From the NCBI GenBank assembly GCA_944386155.1, contig CALWZY010000001.1, positions 1 through 52,496 of the forward strand: 52,496 nt of DNA, in the 5' to 3' direction. Shown here in pieces: positions 28,432-38,416 of this stretch; positions within the stretch are counted from its first letter, which is position 1, and every line of letters starts with the position of its first letter. This stretch comes from an uncultured Clostridia bacterium (lineage in GTDB: Bacteria; Bacillota; Clostridia; TANB77; CAG-508). The notes beneath the pieces were generated by a model. That model worked only from the letters and a program-made list of their open reading frames with translations. It was not told the DNA's origin and did not search any database. The translations under genes were made by a program, and so were the position numbers.

Positions 28432-29619
28432 TTATTCAACTTTTCCATATACACCGCCGCCACCTTCAATAATATGCATCTTTCCTTCTCTTGCATTTAT
28501 TATATTAGTAGCAACTTTTTCTCCTACTACAGCTTCTATATCATCATAATCTAATTTATGTAATATATTCATTTCTGTTTCGAATGTATCTAATAATTTT
28601 TTAATTGTTTTTCCTCCAACTCCAGGAATAAACCCTAAAGGTATTTGATATACATATTCTGGTCTAAAGTTTGGACTTTTTGATTCTTCTTTATCTTTTA
28701 TAATTTCTATTCTATCATAAACACCCATTGTTATATTTTTACTATCACAAGTATCACATTTTGTAACAGGAGCATCTCCTGGGATCTGTTTATCACAAAC
28801 TTCACAATATGTTCTATGATATTTCCCAAGCTTTGGATCTAATCCATAATTTGCTAAGATTTTTCTTCCATCTTCTCTTTTTAAAACTTTTACAAATTCT
28901 TTAAAACTTACTGTTTCCATAAGCATTTTATTATATTCTCTTGCTATTTTAGGAAGAGAATGTGCATCTGAATTTGTTAAAAAAGTTTTATTTTCAAGTT
29001 CTGAAATCTTATCTGCTAAATATGTATCTGCACTAAGCCCTAATTCTATTGCAGGTATTCTATCAAATTTTTCTTTAAAAATTCTTTTTAATCTTGTAGT
29101 ACAATTTCCATAAAAACTTTTGTGTGGAGTAAATGCATGTGCAGGAACAAGCACTCCATTATATTTTTCAACAATATCTATTAATTCATATGCAGATATA
29201 TCTGCTCTTTGAGAACTTAATGTCATGTTTTTTATATGATGACTCATCTCATTTGAAAAACCTTTTATGTCATTTAATGTTGGAAAGTAACAAAGATTAT
29301 GTGCACTACCTGTCTTTCCTTCTTCATTTTTTTCAGAAGTTTCTATTTCACTTCCTAGTATAATACAAACTTTATCTTTATATATTATTCCGCCATCTTC
29401 AATTTCAAATGCTTCACCAGTTTTCAAAAAGTTCTCTATATCTTCTATAACGTATGGTGAAGCACAATCTATAATTCCTGCTATATTAATTCCTTTTCTT
29501 TCTACACATTCTTTTGCAATATTTGCAAAATTTAAACTTCTAGCTGCTGTAATTTTAATTGGTTTATTATTTTCACTTCTTCCTATATGTATATGCATAT
29601 CTGCAAAAACTTCGTACAT
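28432..29619 (-). CDS. EndoQ-like PHP-domain endonuclease family protein
   Basis: 395 residues. A PHP metal-hydrolase domain starts with DMHIHIG (8-14) and contains further His/Asp/Glu motifs (GSEIET, PAHAFTPH, NSDAH). A four-cysteine zinc finger (CEVCDK...CDTCDS) follows, and then a helix-hairpin-helix-like segment, GFIPGVGGKTIKKLL. This domain order matches endonuclease Q, which cuts DNA 5' of deaminated bases in archaea and some bacteria. The repair role is inferred from the family. It starts 12 bases after the small gene at 29632-29877, so the three genes down from 30419 form an operon. Confidence 0.85.
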   Translation of the reverse strand: MYEVFADMHIHIGRSENNKPIKITAARSLNFANIAKECVERKGINIAGIIDCASPYVIEDIENFLKTGEAFEIEDGGIIYKDKVCIILGSEIETSEKNEEGKTGSAHNLCYFPTLNDIKGFSNEMSHHIKNMTLSSQRADISAYELIDIVEKYNGVLVPAHAFTPHKSFYGNCTTRLKRIFKEKFDRIPAIELGLSADTYLADKISELENKTFLTNSDAHSLPKIAREYNKMLMETVSFKEFVKVLKREDGRKILANYGLDPKLGKYHRTYCEVCDKQIPGDAPVTKCDTCDSKNITMGVYDRIEIIKDKEESKSPNFRPEYVYQIPLGFIPGVGGKTIKKLLDTFETEMNILHKLDYDDIEAVVGEKVATNIINAREGKMHIIEGGGGVYGKVE

Positions 29620-29631
29620 CTTTTTCTCCTT

Positions 29632-29877
29632 TTAATCTTCTAAATCATCTATCGTAAAACCTGGAAGTAATGGAGCTTCTTTTAGTAATCTTAATTTTTG
29701 TTTTGCTTTTCTTATTTGTTCTACTAAATCTCCTCCATAATTCAATTCTTTTTCTCTGCGAGCAAATGCTTTTTCCATTCTTTCTTGATTGTTGTATAAT
29801 TCTCTTACAGCTCCTGGTATATCATTTTTCATTAAACAATTCATTTCTTTTTGATATTTAGTAAGTAAACCCATCAT
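29632..29877 (-). CDS. Hypothetical small coiled-coil protein
   Basis: 81 residues, charged and helical (NNQERMEKAFARREKELNYGG, then VEQIRKAKQKLRLLKE), with no membrane segment. The ATG overlaps the upstream stop (ATGA), with GGAGG ten bases upstream. I recognise no family. Confidence 0.65.
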   Translation of the reverse strand: MMGLLTKYQKEMNCLMKNDIPGAVRELYNNQERMEKAFARREKELNYGGDLVEQIRKAKQKLRLLKEAPLLPGFTIDDLED

Positions 29878-30419
29878 ACTTTTATATCCTCCATAACATC
29901 AACAAATTCTTCGAACAAACCTAAATATTTATTATCTACATCTTTTAAGTTTTTATTTTTTAATAAATACATTGCCTCTTTTACTGAATATGCTAATCTA
30001 TCTTGTCTGTTACAAAGCATCGCACCGAATTGATCTACTATTTCTAATATATCGCTTTCAGGCTCTCTAGGAACATTTTTATCACAATATTCTCTATTAT
30101 ATTCTGTACATATTTTACAAAATCTATCAGAAAATCCTAAGGCTTTTAAAAACTCTCTATCTTTATCTATTTCTTTTTTTGCTCTTTCAACTTCTTCTTG
30201 AGAATCTATTCTTAAACATGAATACATAAGGCAAGCTGTAATTACCATATTCTTATCAACATCAAGTTTCATAATGTCGATAAATTCTCTTGCTATTTCT
30301 GCTTTCATTATTATTGTATTATTAAAAAAAATATTTTGTTTTTTCTTTAAAAAACTAACTATTTCAACTTTTCTAATGAAATTTGGTTCACCTAAAATAG
30401 ATTCAGCAAATGTCGCCAT
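29874..30419 (-). CDS. Hypothetical protein, possibly HD-like
   Basis: 181 residues from the ATG at 30419 (MATFAES), chosen for TTGGAGG eight bases upstream; the frame extends 35 codons further with no site. The helical pattern (AEIAREFIDIMKLDVDKN, ACLMYSCLRI, EIVDQFGAMLC) resembles a degenerate HD-type helical bundle, but the His-Asp pair is not clear. Function unknown. Confidence 0.65.
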   Translation of the reverse strand: MATFAESILGEPNFIRKVEIVSFLKKKQNIFFNNTIIMKAEIAREFIDIMKLDVDKNMVITACLMYSCLRIDSQEEVERAKKEIDKDREFLKALGFSDRFCKICTEYNREYCDKNVPREPESDILEIVDQFGAMLCNRQDRLAYSVKEAMYLLKNKNLKDVDNKYLGLFEEFVDVMEDIKV

Positions 30420-30532
30420 AGACTTTTCCTCCAATTTAATATTTACTAGATTATATTTCATTACTGCTCTTTTTTCAACTGATGTAATTAAATTGTAATA
30501 AATATTTAGTTTTAAATTTCTCAATAGACAAG

Positions 30533-30559
30533 AAAAAAAGAATGCTTTGGCATTCTTTT
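30533..30559 (-). terminator. Terminator after the IPETG protein
   Basis: On the minus strand AAAAGAATGC-CAAA-GCATTC is followed by TTTTTTT. Confidence 0.88.
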
Positions 30560-30600
30560 CATCTATTTAATAATTTTATTTATACTCTTATCTATTTTAA

Positions 30601-30930
30601 TTAGATATTGTATTTTCTAACTTTTAAATATGTATATATAGCTGAGATAGCAACAACTGCTATTAATACAAATAATACAGTATCTTCTCTACCTGTTTCT
30701 GGTATATCTTCTTCTGGAACTTCATTTTCAATTACTATTTCTGGTTCATTTGTTGCTGTATTTGCTTGGTTTAATGTTCCAATATTATTTACTGCATTTG
30801 TTGTCGCATTTGATCCAGAACCGGAATCTGTTATTGTAACAATTTCAGATGCATATGCTGAATTGTTTAAACCAATTAATATTGCTACTACCGCAAATAA
30901 TACTAATATCATTTTACTTACTTTTCTCAT
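30601..30930 (-). CDS. Small cell-wall-anchored protein (IPETG sorting signal)
   Basis: 109 residues. A signal peptide (about 1-28, ending near SAYA) is followed by a Ser/Thr/Asn-rich stretch and an acidic EIVIENEVPEED. The C-terminus is IPETG (77-81), then a hydrophobic helix and the basic tail KVRKYN. That is an LPXTG-type sorting signal with Ile in the first position, a plausible substrate for the sortase at 1100-1795. The mature part is only about 50 residues, so it is probably a short surface tether or peptide; function unknown. Confidence 0.8.
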   Translation of the reverse strand: MRKVSKMILVLFAVVAILIGLNNSAYASEIVTITDSGSGSNATTNAVNNIGTLNQANTATNEPEIVIENEVPEEDIPETGREDTVLFVLIAVVAISAIYTYLKVRKYNI

Positions 30931-31082
30931 AACTACCTACCTCTTTAATATATTACTACATTTACATTATAATTTAATTATAGCATAACTTTATCTTATT
31001 GCAAGTTTTTTTTACAATTTTTTTATATTTTTTTAAAAAAGTGCACAAAATAACACTAAATCAATATAAAGGAGATTTATAA

Positions 31083-31367
31083 ATGCCTGCTTTATTTTTG
31101 TTTAGTACAAATATTCATTCAGTTGAAACTTTTTTAAAAAATTTCTATAAAGATAAACCATTACCTAATGTATCTATTTTTGAAAATTATAAGATATCTT
31201 TTGAAAATCCTATTGAAATGTCTGATATATTATCTGCTATTATAGATAATAATGATAAATACAATATTTCAGCATGGATTAATTTAGATAATGATTTATA
31301 TTTTAAAGTTACACAATATAATTTAAATGATATTATTAAATATTTATTTGAAAGATATCCATATTAA
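31083..31367 (+). CDS. Hypothetical small protein
   Basis: 94 residues on the plus strand, with AAGGAG eight bases before the ATG. It is a soluble-looking alpha/beta protein with no signal peptide or membrane helix. It is convergent with dtd (16 bases apart) and divergent from the IPETG gene. No family recognised. Confidence 0.65.
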   Translation: MPALFLFSTNIHSVETFLKNFYKDKPLPNVSIFENYKISFENPIEMSDILSAIIDNNDKYNISAWINLDNDLYFKVTQYNLNDIIKYLFERYPY

Positions 31368-31382
31368 TAATTGTACTTATTA

Positions 31383-31823
31383 TTAATATTCTAAATTAAT
31401 AGTAACTGGTCCATCATTTAATAAAGACACTTCCATATGTGCACCAAAAACTCCTTTTTCAACTTTTTTAATATTTTCTTCTTTACATTTTTGAATAAAA
31501 TATTCATAAAGTTCATTTGCATATTCTGGTGCAGCACTTTCTATAAAACTTGGTCTATTTCCTTTTTTAGTATCTGCATATAAAGTAAATTGTGATACTA
31601 TTAATAATTCACCATCAATATCTTTAATAGACAAATTCATTTTCTCATTTTCATCTTCAAATACTCTTAAATTGCATAATTTTTTTGCTAAGTAATCTGC
31701 TTCTTTTTTTGTATCAGTATGAGTCACTCCAAGTAGTACTAAAAAACCTCTATCTATTTTTCCTACTACTTTATTATCAACTTCCACTTTTGCATTTGCT
31801 ACTCTTTGAACTGTTAATCTCAT
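31383..31823 (-). CDS. dtd: D-aminoacyl-tRNA deacylase
   Basis: 146 residues. Hydrolyses D-aminoacyl-tRNAs (and Gly-tRNA-Ala), protecting translation. [16 protein letters not shown] opens the protein; the catalytic segments [17 protein letters not shown] and the cis Gly-Pro motif [11 protein letters not shown] close it. It ends the der-plsY-gpsA run. Confidence 0.97.
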   Translation of the reverse strand: MRLTVQRVANAKVEVDNKVVGKIDRGFLVLLGVTHTDTKKEADYLAKKLCNLRVFEDENEKMNLSIKDIDGELLIVSQFTLYADTKKGNRPSFIESAAPEYANELYEYFIQKCKEENIKKVEKGVFGAHMEVSLLNDGPVTINLEY

Positions 31824-31837
31824 TACTATTTCCTTCT

Positions 31838-32362
31838 TTATTTATTATCTACTACTTCTCCCTCTACAGCTGGTGGCTCATTTTTAGCACCGCATAATGG
31901 ACAAAATGTATATTTTGTTTCTATAATTTCTCCACAACCAGAGCATTTCATTTTTCCTTCTGGAATTTTCTCTTCTTCTGGCTCTTCTTTTTTAGGTTCT
32001 ACTTTTATTTGTTCTTTACCACATTCTGGGCAGAAAGCTGCTTGAGCATCTATTTCAGCTGAACAGTTTGTACATTTTTTCTTATTATTTAATAATAAAA
32101 TCTCTTCTCTAATTTTTTCATTTTCATTTTTAATTTCTTCTATTTTATCAACACAATCATTTATAGCTTTCATAACGTCATCTTTGTTATTTCTTTTAGC
32201 TAAAACTGTTTTTCCTAATTCTCCATACATTTTTTCAACTTTAGTATCATTTTCAGATAAAGTCTTTTTTAATTTAGACTCCTTTGCCATTTTATTTGTT
32301 TTTTCATTAATACTACTTGTTGTCTCTGAAACTTTTTTAGAAATATCATCAAAAAATCCCAT
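31838..32362 (-). CDS. Zinc-ribbon protein with N-terminal coiled coil
   Basis: 174 residues. Residues 1-90 are charged and helical ([15 protein letters not shown]-like coils). Two zinc ribbons follow: [19 protein letters not shown] (about 96-114) and [19 protein letters not shown] (about 140-158). The architecture is common among uncharacterised Firmicute proteins. Function unknown. Confidence 0.75.
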   Translation of the reverse strand: MGFFDDISKKVSETTSSINEKTNKMAKESKLKKTLSENDTKVEKMYGELGKTVLAKRNNKDDVMKAINDCVDKIEEIKNENEKIREEILLLNNKKKCTNCSAEIDAQAAFCPECGKEQIKVEPKKEEPEEEKIPEGKMKCSGCGEIIETKYTFCPLCGAKNEPPAVEGEVVDNK

Positions 32363-32421
32363 TTTATTTACCTCCTATTATTACTTTAAATATATTATTA
32401 TTTTTTATAATTATTATTATT

Positions 32422-33405
32422 TTATTCAGCTTTTAATGTTCTTGTCATTAATTTGTTAACTCCCTCTTTTGGATCTAAACCATTAAATAAAACATCATAA
32501 ACTGTATTTACTATTGGCATTTCTACATTATATTTTTTAGCAAGTTTATATGCTACTTCAATATTATCTATACTTTCTATAGTCATACCAACTTCTTTTC
32601 TTGTTTCTTCAACTGTTTTTCCTTGTCCTATTAATATACCTGCTCTTCTATTTCTACTATGATTACTTGAACAAGTTACTATTAAATCCCCAAGACCAGT
32701 TAAACCATAAAAAGTATCTCTATTTCCTCCCATTACAGTTCCAAGTCTTGAAATTTCTACTAAACCTCTTGTAATTAGTGCTGCAAAAGTATTGTCTCCA
32801 AGCTCTAGTCCTGTACAAACACCTGCACAAAAAGCAATTATATTTTTAAGAGCTCCACCAAGTTCAACTCCTTTAACATCTTTTGATGTATACATTCTCA
32901 TAGTTTCGCTTTTAAAAATGTCTACTATCATATCTGTAACTTTTTCATCTTCGCAAGCTGCAACTAATGCAGTAGGAACATTTAGAGAAACTTCTTCTGC
33001 ATGACTTGGTCCAGATAAAACTCCAATTTTAGAATTTGGTAATTCTTCTTTTGCAACTTCATCTAATGTTTTTAAAGAATCTGATTCAAAACCTTTTGAA
33101 CAAATAATTACTGGTTGATCTTTTACATATGCTTTATATTTTTTTATTGTTTCTCTAGTAAATTTTGAAGGTGTAACATGAAATATTATATCACTTCCTT
33201 CAATAACTTTTTCTAAATCAGTTAAGCATTCTACTGTATCTGGTATTTTTGCTTTAGGTAAAAATACGCATTTTTTTTCATTATTTATTTTATCACACTC
33301 TTCTTCATTAAAAGACCATATCTTAACATTATGTCCTTTTTCAGCAAGATAAATAGCTATAGCTGATCCCCAGCTTCCGCTTCCTACAACAGCAATATTA
33401 TTCAT
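32422..33405 (-). CDS. gpsA: Glycerol-3-phosphate dehydrogenase [NAD(P)+]
   Basis: 327 residues from the ATG at 33405 (MNNIAVVG), chosen for AAAGGAG upstream. It makes glycerol-3-phosphate from dihydroxyacetone phosphate for phospholipid synthesis. The Rossmann motif GSGSWG lies at 8-13 and the substrate-binding Lys segment (GVELGGALKNIIAFCAG) is intact. It stands 39 bases from plsY, which uses its product. Confidence 0.97.
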   Translation of the reverse strand: MNNIAVVGSGSWGSAIAIYLAEKGHNVKIWSFNEEECDKINNEKKCVFLPKAKIPDTVECLTDLEKVIEGSDIIFHVTPSKFTRETIKKYKAYVKDQPVIICSKGFESDSLKTLDEVAKEELPNSKIGVLSGPSHAEEVSLNVPTALVAACEDEKVTDMIVDIFKSETMRMYTSKDVKGVELGGALKNIIAFCAGVCTGLELGDNTFAALITRGLVEISRLGTVMGGNRDTFYGLTGLGDLIVTCSSNHSRNRRAGILIGQGKTVEETRKEVGMTIESIDNIEVAYKLAKKYNVEMPIVNTVYDVLFNGLDPKEGVNKLMTRTLKAE

Positions 33406-33444
33406 AAAAATTCTCCTTTTCATTTAATTTATCTTATATTATTT

Positions 33445-34071
33445 TTAACTTTTATTAAAACTTAATCTATTTTCGTTACCATCCATTAATCTCTTAATGT
33501 TTGCTCTATGATTATAACATACAAAAATAGCAAGTAACACCCCAAATATAAAATAATTTCCATCTACTAAATAACAATCATTAATAAATATTGTAAGTAT
33601 TGGTGTAAGTATAGCTGCTGCTATTGAACCAAGTGATACAAATCTTGTTAAGGCAATTAAAACTAGTGCATACATCATAACAATTAATCCAAGTTTCCAA
33701 TTAACCAAAAGTAGAACTCCTAAACTTGTAGCAACACCTTTTCCACCTTTGAATCCAAAAAATATTGGAAAAGTATGTCCAAATACAACTAAAAAAGCTG
33801 CTATTTGAACTAATATTTCTGTATGTTCAAAATTACACTTATTTCCTATAAACACAGCAAGTAGTACAGCACAGATACCTTTTAACACATCACATAATAA
33901 TGTAATTAAAGCAACTTTTTTTCCAGCAGTTCTAAGTACATTAGTACTTCCTGCATTTTTACTTCCTTTATCTCTTACATCAAATCCTGCAAATTTTTTT
34001 GTGAATATTACAGAGAAACTTATACTTCCTATTAAATAAGATATTATTGCAACTGCTATGCATATTTTCAT
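33445..34071 (-). CDS. plsY: Acyl-phosphate:glycerol-3-phosphate acyltransferase
   Basis: 208 residues, a membrane enzyme that acylates glycerol-3-phosphate at position 1 with acyl phosphate. The three conserved loops are present: SKNAGSTNVLRT (loop 1), FGHTFPIFFGFKGGKG (loop 2) and CYNHRANIKRL near the end. It follows der by three bases. Confidence 0.97.
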   Translation of the reverse strand: MKICIAVAIISYLIGSISFSVIFTKKFAGFDVRDKGSKNAGSTNVLRTAGKKVALITLLCDVLKGICAVLLAVFIGNKCNFEHTEILVQIAAFLVVFGHTFPIFFGFKGGKGVATSLGVLLLVNWKLGLIVMMYALVLIALTRFVSLGSIAAAILTPILTIFINDCYLVDGNYFIFGVLLAIFVCYNHRANIKRLMDGNENRLSFNKS

Positions 34072-34074
34072 ATC

Positions 34075-35403
34075 TTAATCCTCCTTTTCTCCTCTTTCTC
34101 TAATAATTAGTCTTACCGGTGTTCCTTCTAATCCAAAATTATTTCTTATACAATTTATAATATATCTTTGATAAGAAAAATGGAATAGTTCTTTATTATT
34201 AACAAAAATAACAAATGTTGGTGGTTTTGTTGTAGCTTGTGTTCCATAATATATTCTAAGTCTTCTACCTTTATCTGTTGGTGGCTGAACTACTGCTATC
34301 GCTTGATTTATTACTTCGTTTAAAACAGATGTTGATACTCTAAATGCATTTTGACTTGCTACATTATTTATCATCTCAAATAATTTATTTACTCTTTGTC
34401 CAGTTTTTGCTGATATAAATATTATAGGAGCATAACTTGCAAATCCTAGCTTATTTTCTAAGTCCTTTTTGAATTTTTCTAAAGTACCTGTCTCTTTTTC
34501 TACTTCATCCCATTTGTTAACAGCTATAATTAATCCTTTTCCTGCTTCATGAGCTTCTCCTATAACTTTAGTATCTTGTTCACTTAATCCTTCTAAAGCA
34601 TCTATTAAAGCAATACATACATCAGATCTTTCTATTGCTAAATTAGTTCTCATTACACTATATTTTTCTATATTTTCAGTAACTTTGCTTTTTCTTCTAA
34701 TTCCCGCTGTATCAATAAATACATACTTTCCAAATTCATTTTCAAATTCTGAATCTATCGCATCTCTTGTAGTTCCTGCAATATTACTTACTATTGCTCT
34801 ATTTTCTCCAAGAATTCTATTTACTAAAGAAGATTTTCCAACATTAGGCTTTCCTATTATTGCAACTTTAATTATTTCTTCTTCATCTTTTTCCATCTTT
34901 TCTTTTGGAAATTTTTCGTATATAGCATCTAATACATCTCCTATACCTAATGCGTTAGTTGAAGATACTGGATATGGATTACCTATTCCAAGATTGTAGA
35001 ATTCATATATATCTGCTGGTGGCTCACCAAAATTATCAACTTTATTACACACTAAAATTACTGGTTTACCAGATTTTTTTAGCATTAACGCTATTTCTTC
35101 ATCTGCTGCAGTAACTCCTTGTTTTATATCTGTTAAAAACACGATAACATCTGCAATATTAATTGCAATATTAGCTTGTTCACGCATCTGAGAAATAATT
35201 ATGTCTTCTGATTCTGGTTCAATACCAGCTGTATCTATTAATGTAAAGTCTACTCCTCTCCAATTTGCTTCAGCATAAACTCTGTCTCTTGTAACTCCAG
35301 GAGTATCTTCTACTATTGATATTCTTTGTCCTACTATATAATTAAAAAAAGTTGATTTACCTACATTTGGTCTTCCTACTATTGCAACTACTGGCTTTGA
35401 CAT
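34075..35403 (-). CDS. der: Ribosome biogenesis GTPase Der (EngA)
   Basis: 442 residues. Two tandem GTPase domains with G1 motifs GRPNVGKS (about 9-16) and GKPNVGKS (about 185), G3 motifs DTAG in both, and a C-terminal KH-like domain. Needed for 50S maturation. It leads the der-plsY-gpsA-zinc ribbon-dtd run. Confidence 0.98.
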   Translation of the reverse strand: MSKPVVAIVGRPNVGKSTFFNYIVGQRISIVEDTPGVTRDRVYAEANWRGVDFTLIDTAGIEPESEDIIISQMREQANIAINIADVIVFLTDIKQGVTAADEEIALMLKKSGKPVILVCNKVDNFGEPPADIYEFYNLGIGNPYPVSSTNALGIGDVLDAIYEKFPKEKMEKDEEEIIKVAIIGKPNVGKSSLVNRILGENRAIVSNIAGTTRDAIDSEFENEFGKYVFIDTAGIRRKSKVTENIEKYSVMRTNLAIERSDVCIALIDALEGLSEQDTKVIGEAHEAGKGLIIAVNKWDEVEKETGTLEKFKKDLENKLGFASYAPIIFISAKTGQRVNKLFEMINNVASQNAFRVSTSVLNEVINQAIAVVQPPTDKGRRLRIYYGTQATTKPPTFVIFVNNKELFHFSYQRYIINCIRNNFGLEGTPVRLIIRERGEKED

Positions 35404-35539
35404 TTTTTCACCTCTTTACTTTTTAGTAGCATTATTTTATATCAAAACTTGTTTTTTTTCAATATATTTTGCCTATTTATAAGCATTTTCATAGATTATT
35501 TATTTTTTGCTACTTATTATTTATTATTTATTTTTATCT

Positions 35540-37370
35540 TTACCTATTTTTTACTATCTTAATATTAAATAACATTGTTAAGATAATAAAAGCACCAATA
35601 ATCGAAATAATCTTTGAAATATTGTCTAATATAGTTCCTGTATATTTTAAAGTTAATTTAGAATATAAATTTTCATCATTATTATTATCATCATTTTTTT
35701 CTTTATTTTCGATAGTATAGTTTATATTTTTATTAATATCTCTTTTACTAATTTCTACACACATAAAGCCATTATCAGATTCATATGTTTTTAATTTGTT
35801 TCCATCTACATATACAGAATATCCTAAATAATATATATATGGAAGCTCCAATATTGCACTTTCTGAATTTAATTTAATTTCTGCTTCTAAATTCTTTCCA
35901 TCCTTATTTTCATTTATAACTTCTAAACTTCCCTCTAAAACATATATTTTATTTTCTCTTTCTGCTAAATATTTTATATTATCATATGCTTTTTTAGGTA
36001 AATATTCAAATTTGGCACTTCCTGCATTAGTTCCTAAAGTACTGTTTTCATGTACTATTCCGAATCTTTGGTTCTTCTACCTTTTCATCATTATAATCTA
36101 TCCTATCTTTAAATATTCCTGTTAGTAGTACTGTGATTAATAAAACATATAAAACATCTATAATTTTTACATTCTTTATTGTAGAGCAAAAACTAACACT
36201 TGCAACTACACTTAAAAAATATGAAGAGAATTCAAGCATCCTCCAAGGGAATTGTATGAACAAAAATATTTTAGGAACATACTCCCAATTTATTAATTTA
36301 GTCGTAAGTAAAATCGAAATAATTCCAAAACCTAAAAATATAAGAACTATCTTTCTTTTTTCTCTATCCATTTTCCAAATAGAATATATTGTTAATAATA
36401 CAAGAGCAATAGTAACAATACCAAGTTCATGAATTTGGAAATTATCTTTATTACTTATTAAATCTTTTAATTCTACTCTATGATAATTTACAGATTCACT
36501 GCTACTCATTTTATTTGGTTCATACACTTCATATTTTGTATTTATTGAATTTTCTAAAAGTGGTATCCAAAAATAAGATGTAACCATAAGAATTAATAAT
36601 ATAGATAATAATATTTTCTTTAACATTTTTATATCTTTTAATTTTCTAAAATTAAATATTAAGTATATAAATGCGAAAATTGCTGTAATTGTTGTTGATA
36701 TTAAATGTGTAATAATTAATCCTGAACTTCCTAAAATAAGCATACATATTCCTGTATTGCTATTTTCTTTTTGCTCATATCCTTCTTTATTATTTAATAA
36801 ATTCTTTCTATCTCTGTTTTTATTATCACTATCATTATTATTATTATTATTTAAAATACAATATAATCCAGAAAAAACAAGTGGAATAAATATAAATGAA
36901 GCAAATTCAGCTACAGCATATCTTATATACATATCATTTAAATGATATGGTGCGCACATGTAAATCACGCTTGCAATAATGCTTAGTTCATGTTTATTAA
37001 ACATCTTATATGTGCTTATATACATACTTATTCCTGAAAGTATTAATAGAATATATAAAAATAATTTAAATGTATTTATTCCTGAGCCTACAAATATATT
37101 TATAATTCCTGGAATAATTGAAGTAAAATTACCATAAAAAATATCCCATGAATATCCAAATCCATTACACAAATTATTACTAATCTTTGTACTCTCGAAA
37201 TTTTTTAAACATTCAGTTATTTCATTTATTCTAATAATATGTTGTATTCCATCATCTTTTAATACATTTAATTTATTATTTAATAATGGAATTGATATAA
37301 TGCTCCCAACTACAAAAATTAAAAATATGTAAATTATATGTTTCCTGTTTGCTACAATAAAATTTTTCAT
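35540..37370 (-). CDS. Polytopic membrane protein (GT-C/YfhO-like), read through a +1 shift
   Basis: The zero frame from the ATG at 37370 gives 436 residues with about ten or more membrane helices. CGG at 36060-36062 then breaks it, and TGA follows four codons later. Skipping the C (Ile-Gly-Ile) opens 173 more residues to 35540: an extracellular beta-rich part and a final membrane helix (KIISIIGAFIILTMLF). The joined product is about 609 residues. The layout, with LKDDGIQHIIR early on and a loop after the first helix, resembles GT-C-type or 6-pyruvoyl-tetrahydropterin-synthase-related membrane proteins; I cannot assign a substrate. A run of Asn/Asp codons (about 173-185) sits in one loop. Confidence 0.75.
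36060..36062 (-). other. Recoding site 3: ATT C GGA ATA
   Basis: In-frame CGG, codon 437 of the polytopic membrane protein. Skipping the C (base 36062) gives Ile-Gly-Ile and joins the two halves exactly. The zero frame stops at TGA four codons on. Confidence 0.75.
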
Positions 37371-37413
37371 TTTTCTCTCCTGTTTTTTCTTACAAAAAAA
37401 TTATAGCATAAAA

Positions 37414-37445
37414 CAAAAAAAAACACATCTAAATATGTGTTTCTT
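37414..37445 (-). terminator. Terminator after rpmF
   Basis: On the minus strand AAACACAT pairs with ATGTGTTT and is followed by a long T-run. Confidence 0.85.
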
Positions 37446-37477
37446 TTTACTTTAAAAATCCATTTAATTTAACCTAA

Positions 37478-37660
37478 TTATTTTTTATCTGTTACAACTA
37501 CTTCTTTTCCATTATAGTATCCACAGTTTGAACATACTCTATGTGGTAACATTGGTTCATGACAATGTGGGCATGTAGCTAAGTTTTTAGCTTCTATTTT
37601 CCATGTTGATCTTTTTAATCCTGTTCTTGCTTTTGACCATCTTCTTTTTGGTTGTGCCAT
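37478..37660 (-). CDS. rpmF: 50S ribosomal protein L32
   Basis: 60 residues. AQPKRRWSKARTGLKRSTW at the N-terminus and a zinc ribbon, CPHC...CSNCGYYNGKEVV. GGAGGG precedes the ATG. It ends the run that begins at 42530. Confidence 0.97.
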   Translation of the reverse strand: MAQPKRRWSKARTGLKRSTWKIEAKNLATCPHCHEPMLPHRVCSNCGYYNGKEVVVTDKK

Positions 37661-37755
37661 TTTACTCCCTCCTTGCTTACTTTGTACATTTAATTTATAT
37701 ATCTTAAAATTTTAACTTAGTTATTTAAAGTTACTAAAATAGTATACTAGCTTTT

Positions 37756-38385
37756 TTATTTTTTGTCAATAGCAATATTTACTTTTTCTCCTTTGTCTCT
37801 TAACTCAACTATTTTAGCCATAAGTTCATTAGTAAGAATATCTACAACTTCTTTATCATGTGCATTTTTCTTATATCCTGAAAGATCTATAGGGTCTCCA
37901 AATGTATATTTTACTTTTGAAAATAATTTAAAATCACCGGCTACACCAAAAGGTACTATTTTTGCTCCTGTTCTAATTGCAATATTAACTGCACCATGTT
38001 TTGGTTTTTCACCTTTTGCTAAACCATTACGTGTTCCTTCTGGATAAATTCCTAAAATCTTTTTCTCTTTTAAAACTTTTAATGCTTTTCTTACAGCTTC
38101 TGTATCATTAATATCTCTGTTTACAGGAAAAACATTATAAAGTCCTCCTAAAAATTTAAGAAACTTATTCTTAAATAATTCTTGCTTTGCCATAAAGCAT
38201 ATTGTTTTTTTAGGGTACAAAGCCATAAGAAGTGGTGCATCTAATCCATGTACATGGTTACCACAAATAATAACACCTTCTCCTTCTGGTATTTTTTCTA
38301 TTCCTTCAACTTCTGTTTTATATATAACTTTTGCAATTATAAAACAAATCCCTTTTATTACTTTTGTATAAAAATTTTTAAACAT
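37756..38385 (-). CDS. plsC: 1-acyl-sn-glycerol-3-phosphate acyltransferase
   Basis: 209 residues. Acylates lysophosphatidic acid at position 2. An N-terminal hydrophobic anchor is followed by the NHVHGLD motif (His44, Asp49), an FPVNRD segment and YPEGTRNG (114-121). It is 31 bases after cmk, a pairing seen in several Firmicutes, and complements plsY and gpsA in the same window. Confidence 0.93.
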   Translation of the reverse strand: MFKNFYTKVIKGICFIIAKVIYKTEVEGIEKIPEGEGVIICGNHVHGLDAPLLMALYPKKTICFMAKQELFKNKFLKFLGGLYNVFPVNRDINDTEAVRKALKVLKEKKILGIYPEGTRNGLAKGEKPKHGAVNIAIRTGAKIVPFGVAGDFKLFSKVKYTFGDPIDLSGYKKNAHDKEVVDILTNELMAKIVELRDKGEKVNIAIDKK

Positions 38386-38416
38386 AATATTCCTCCAGTA
38401 TTTATTCTAGTGAAAA

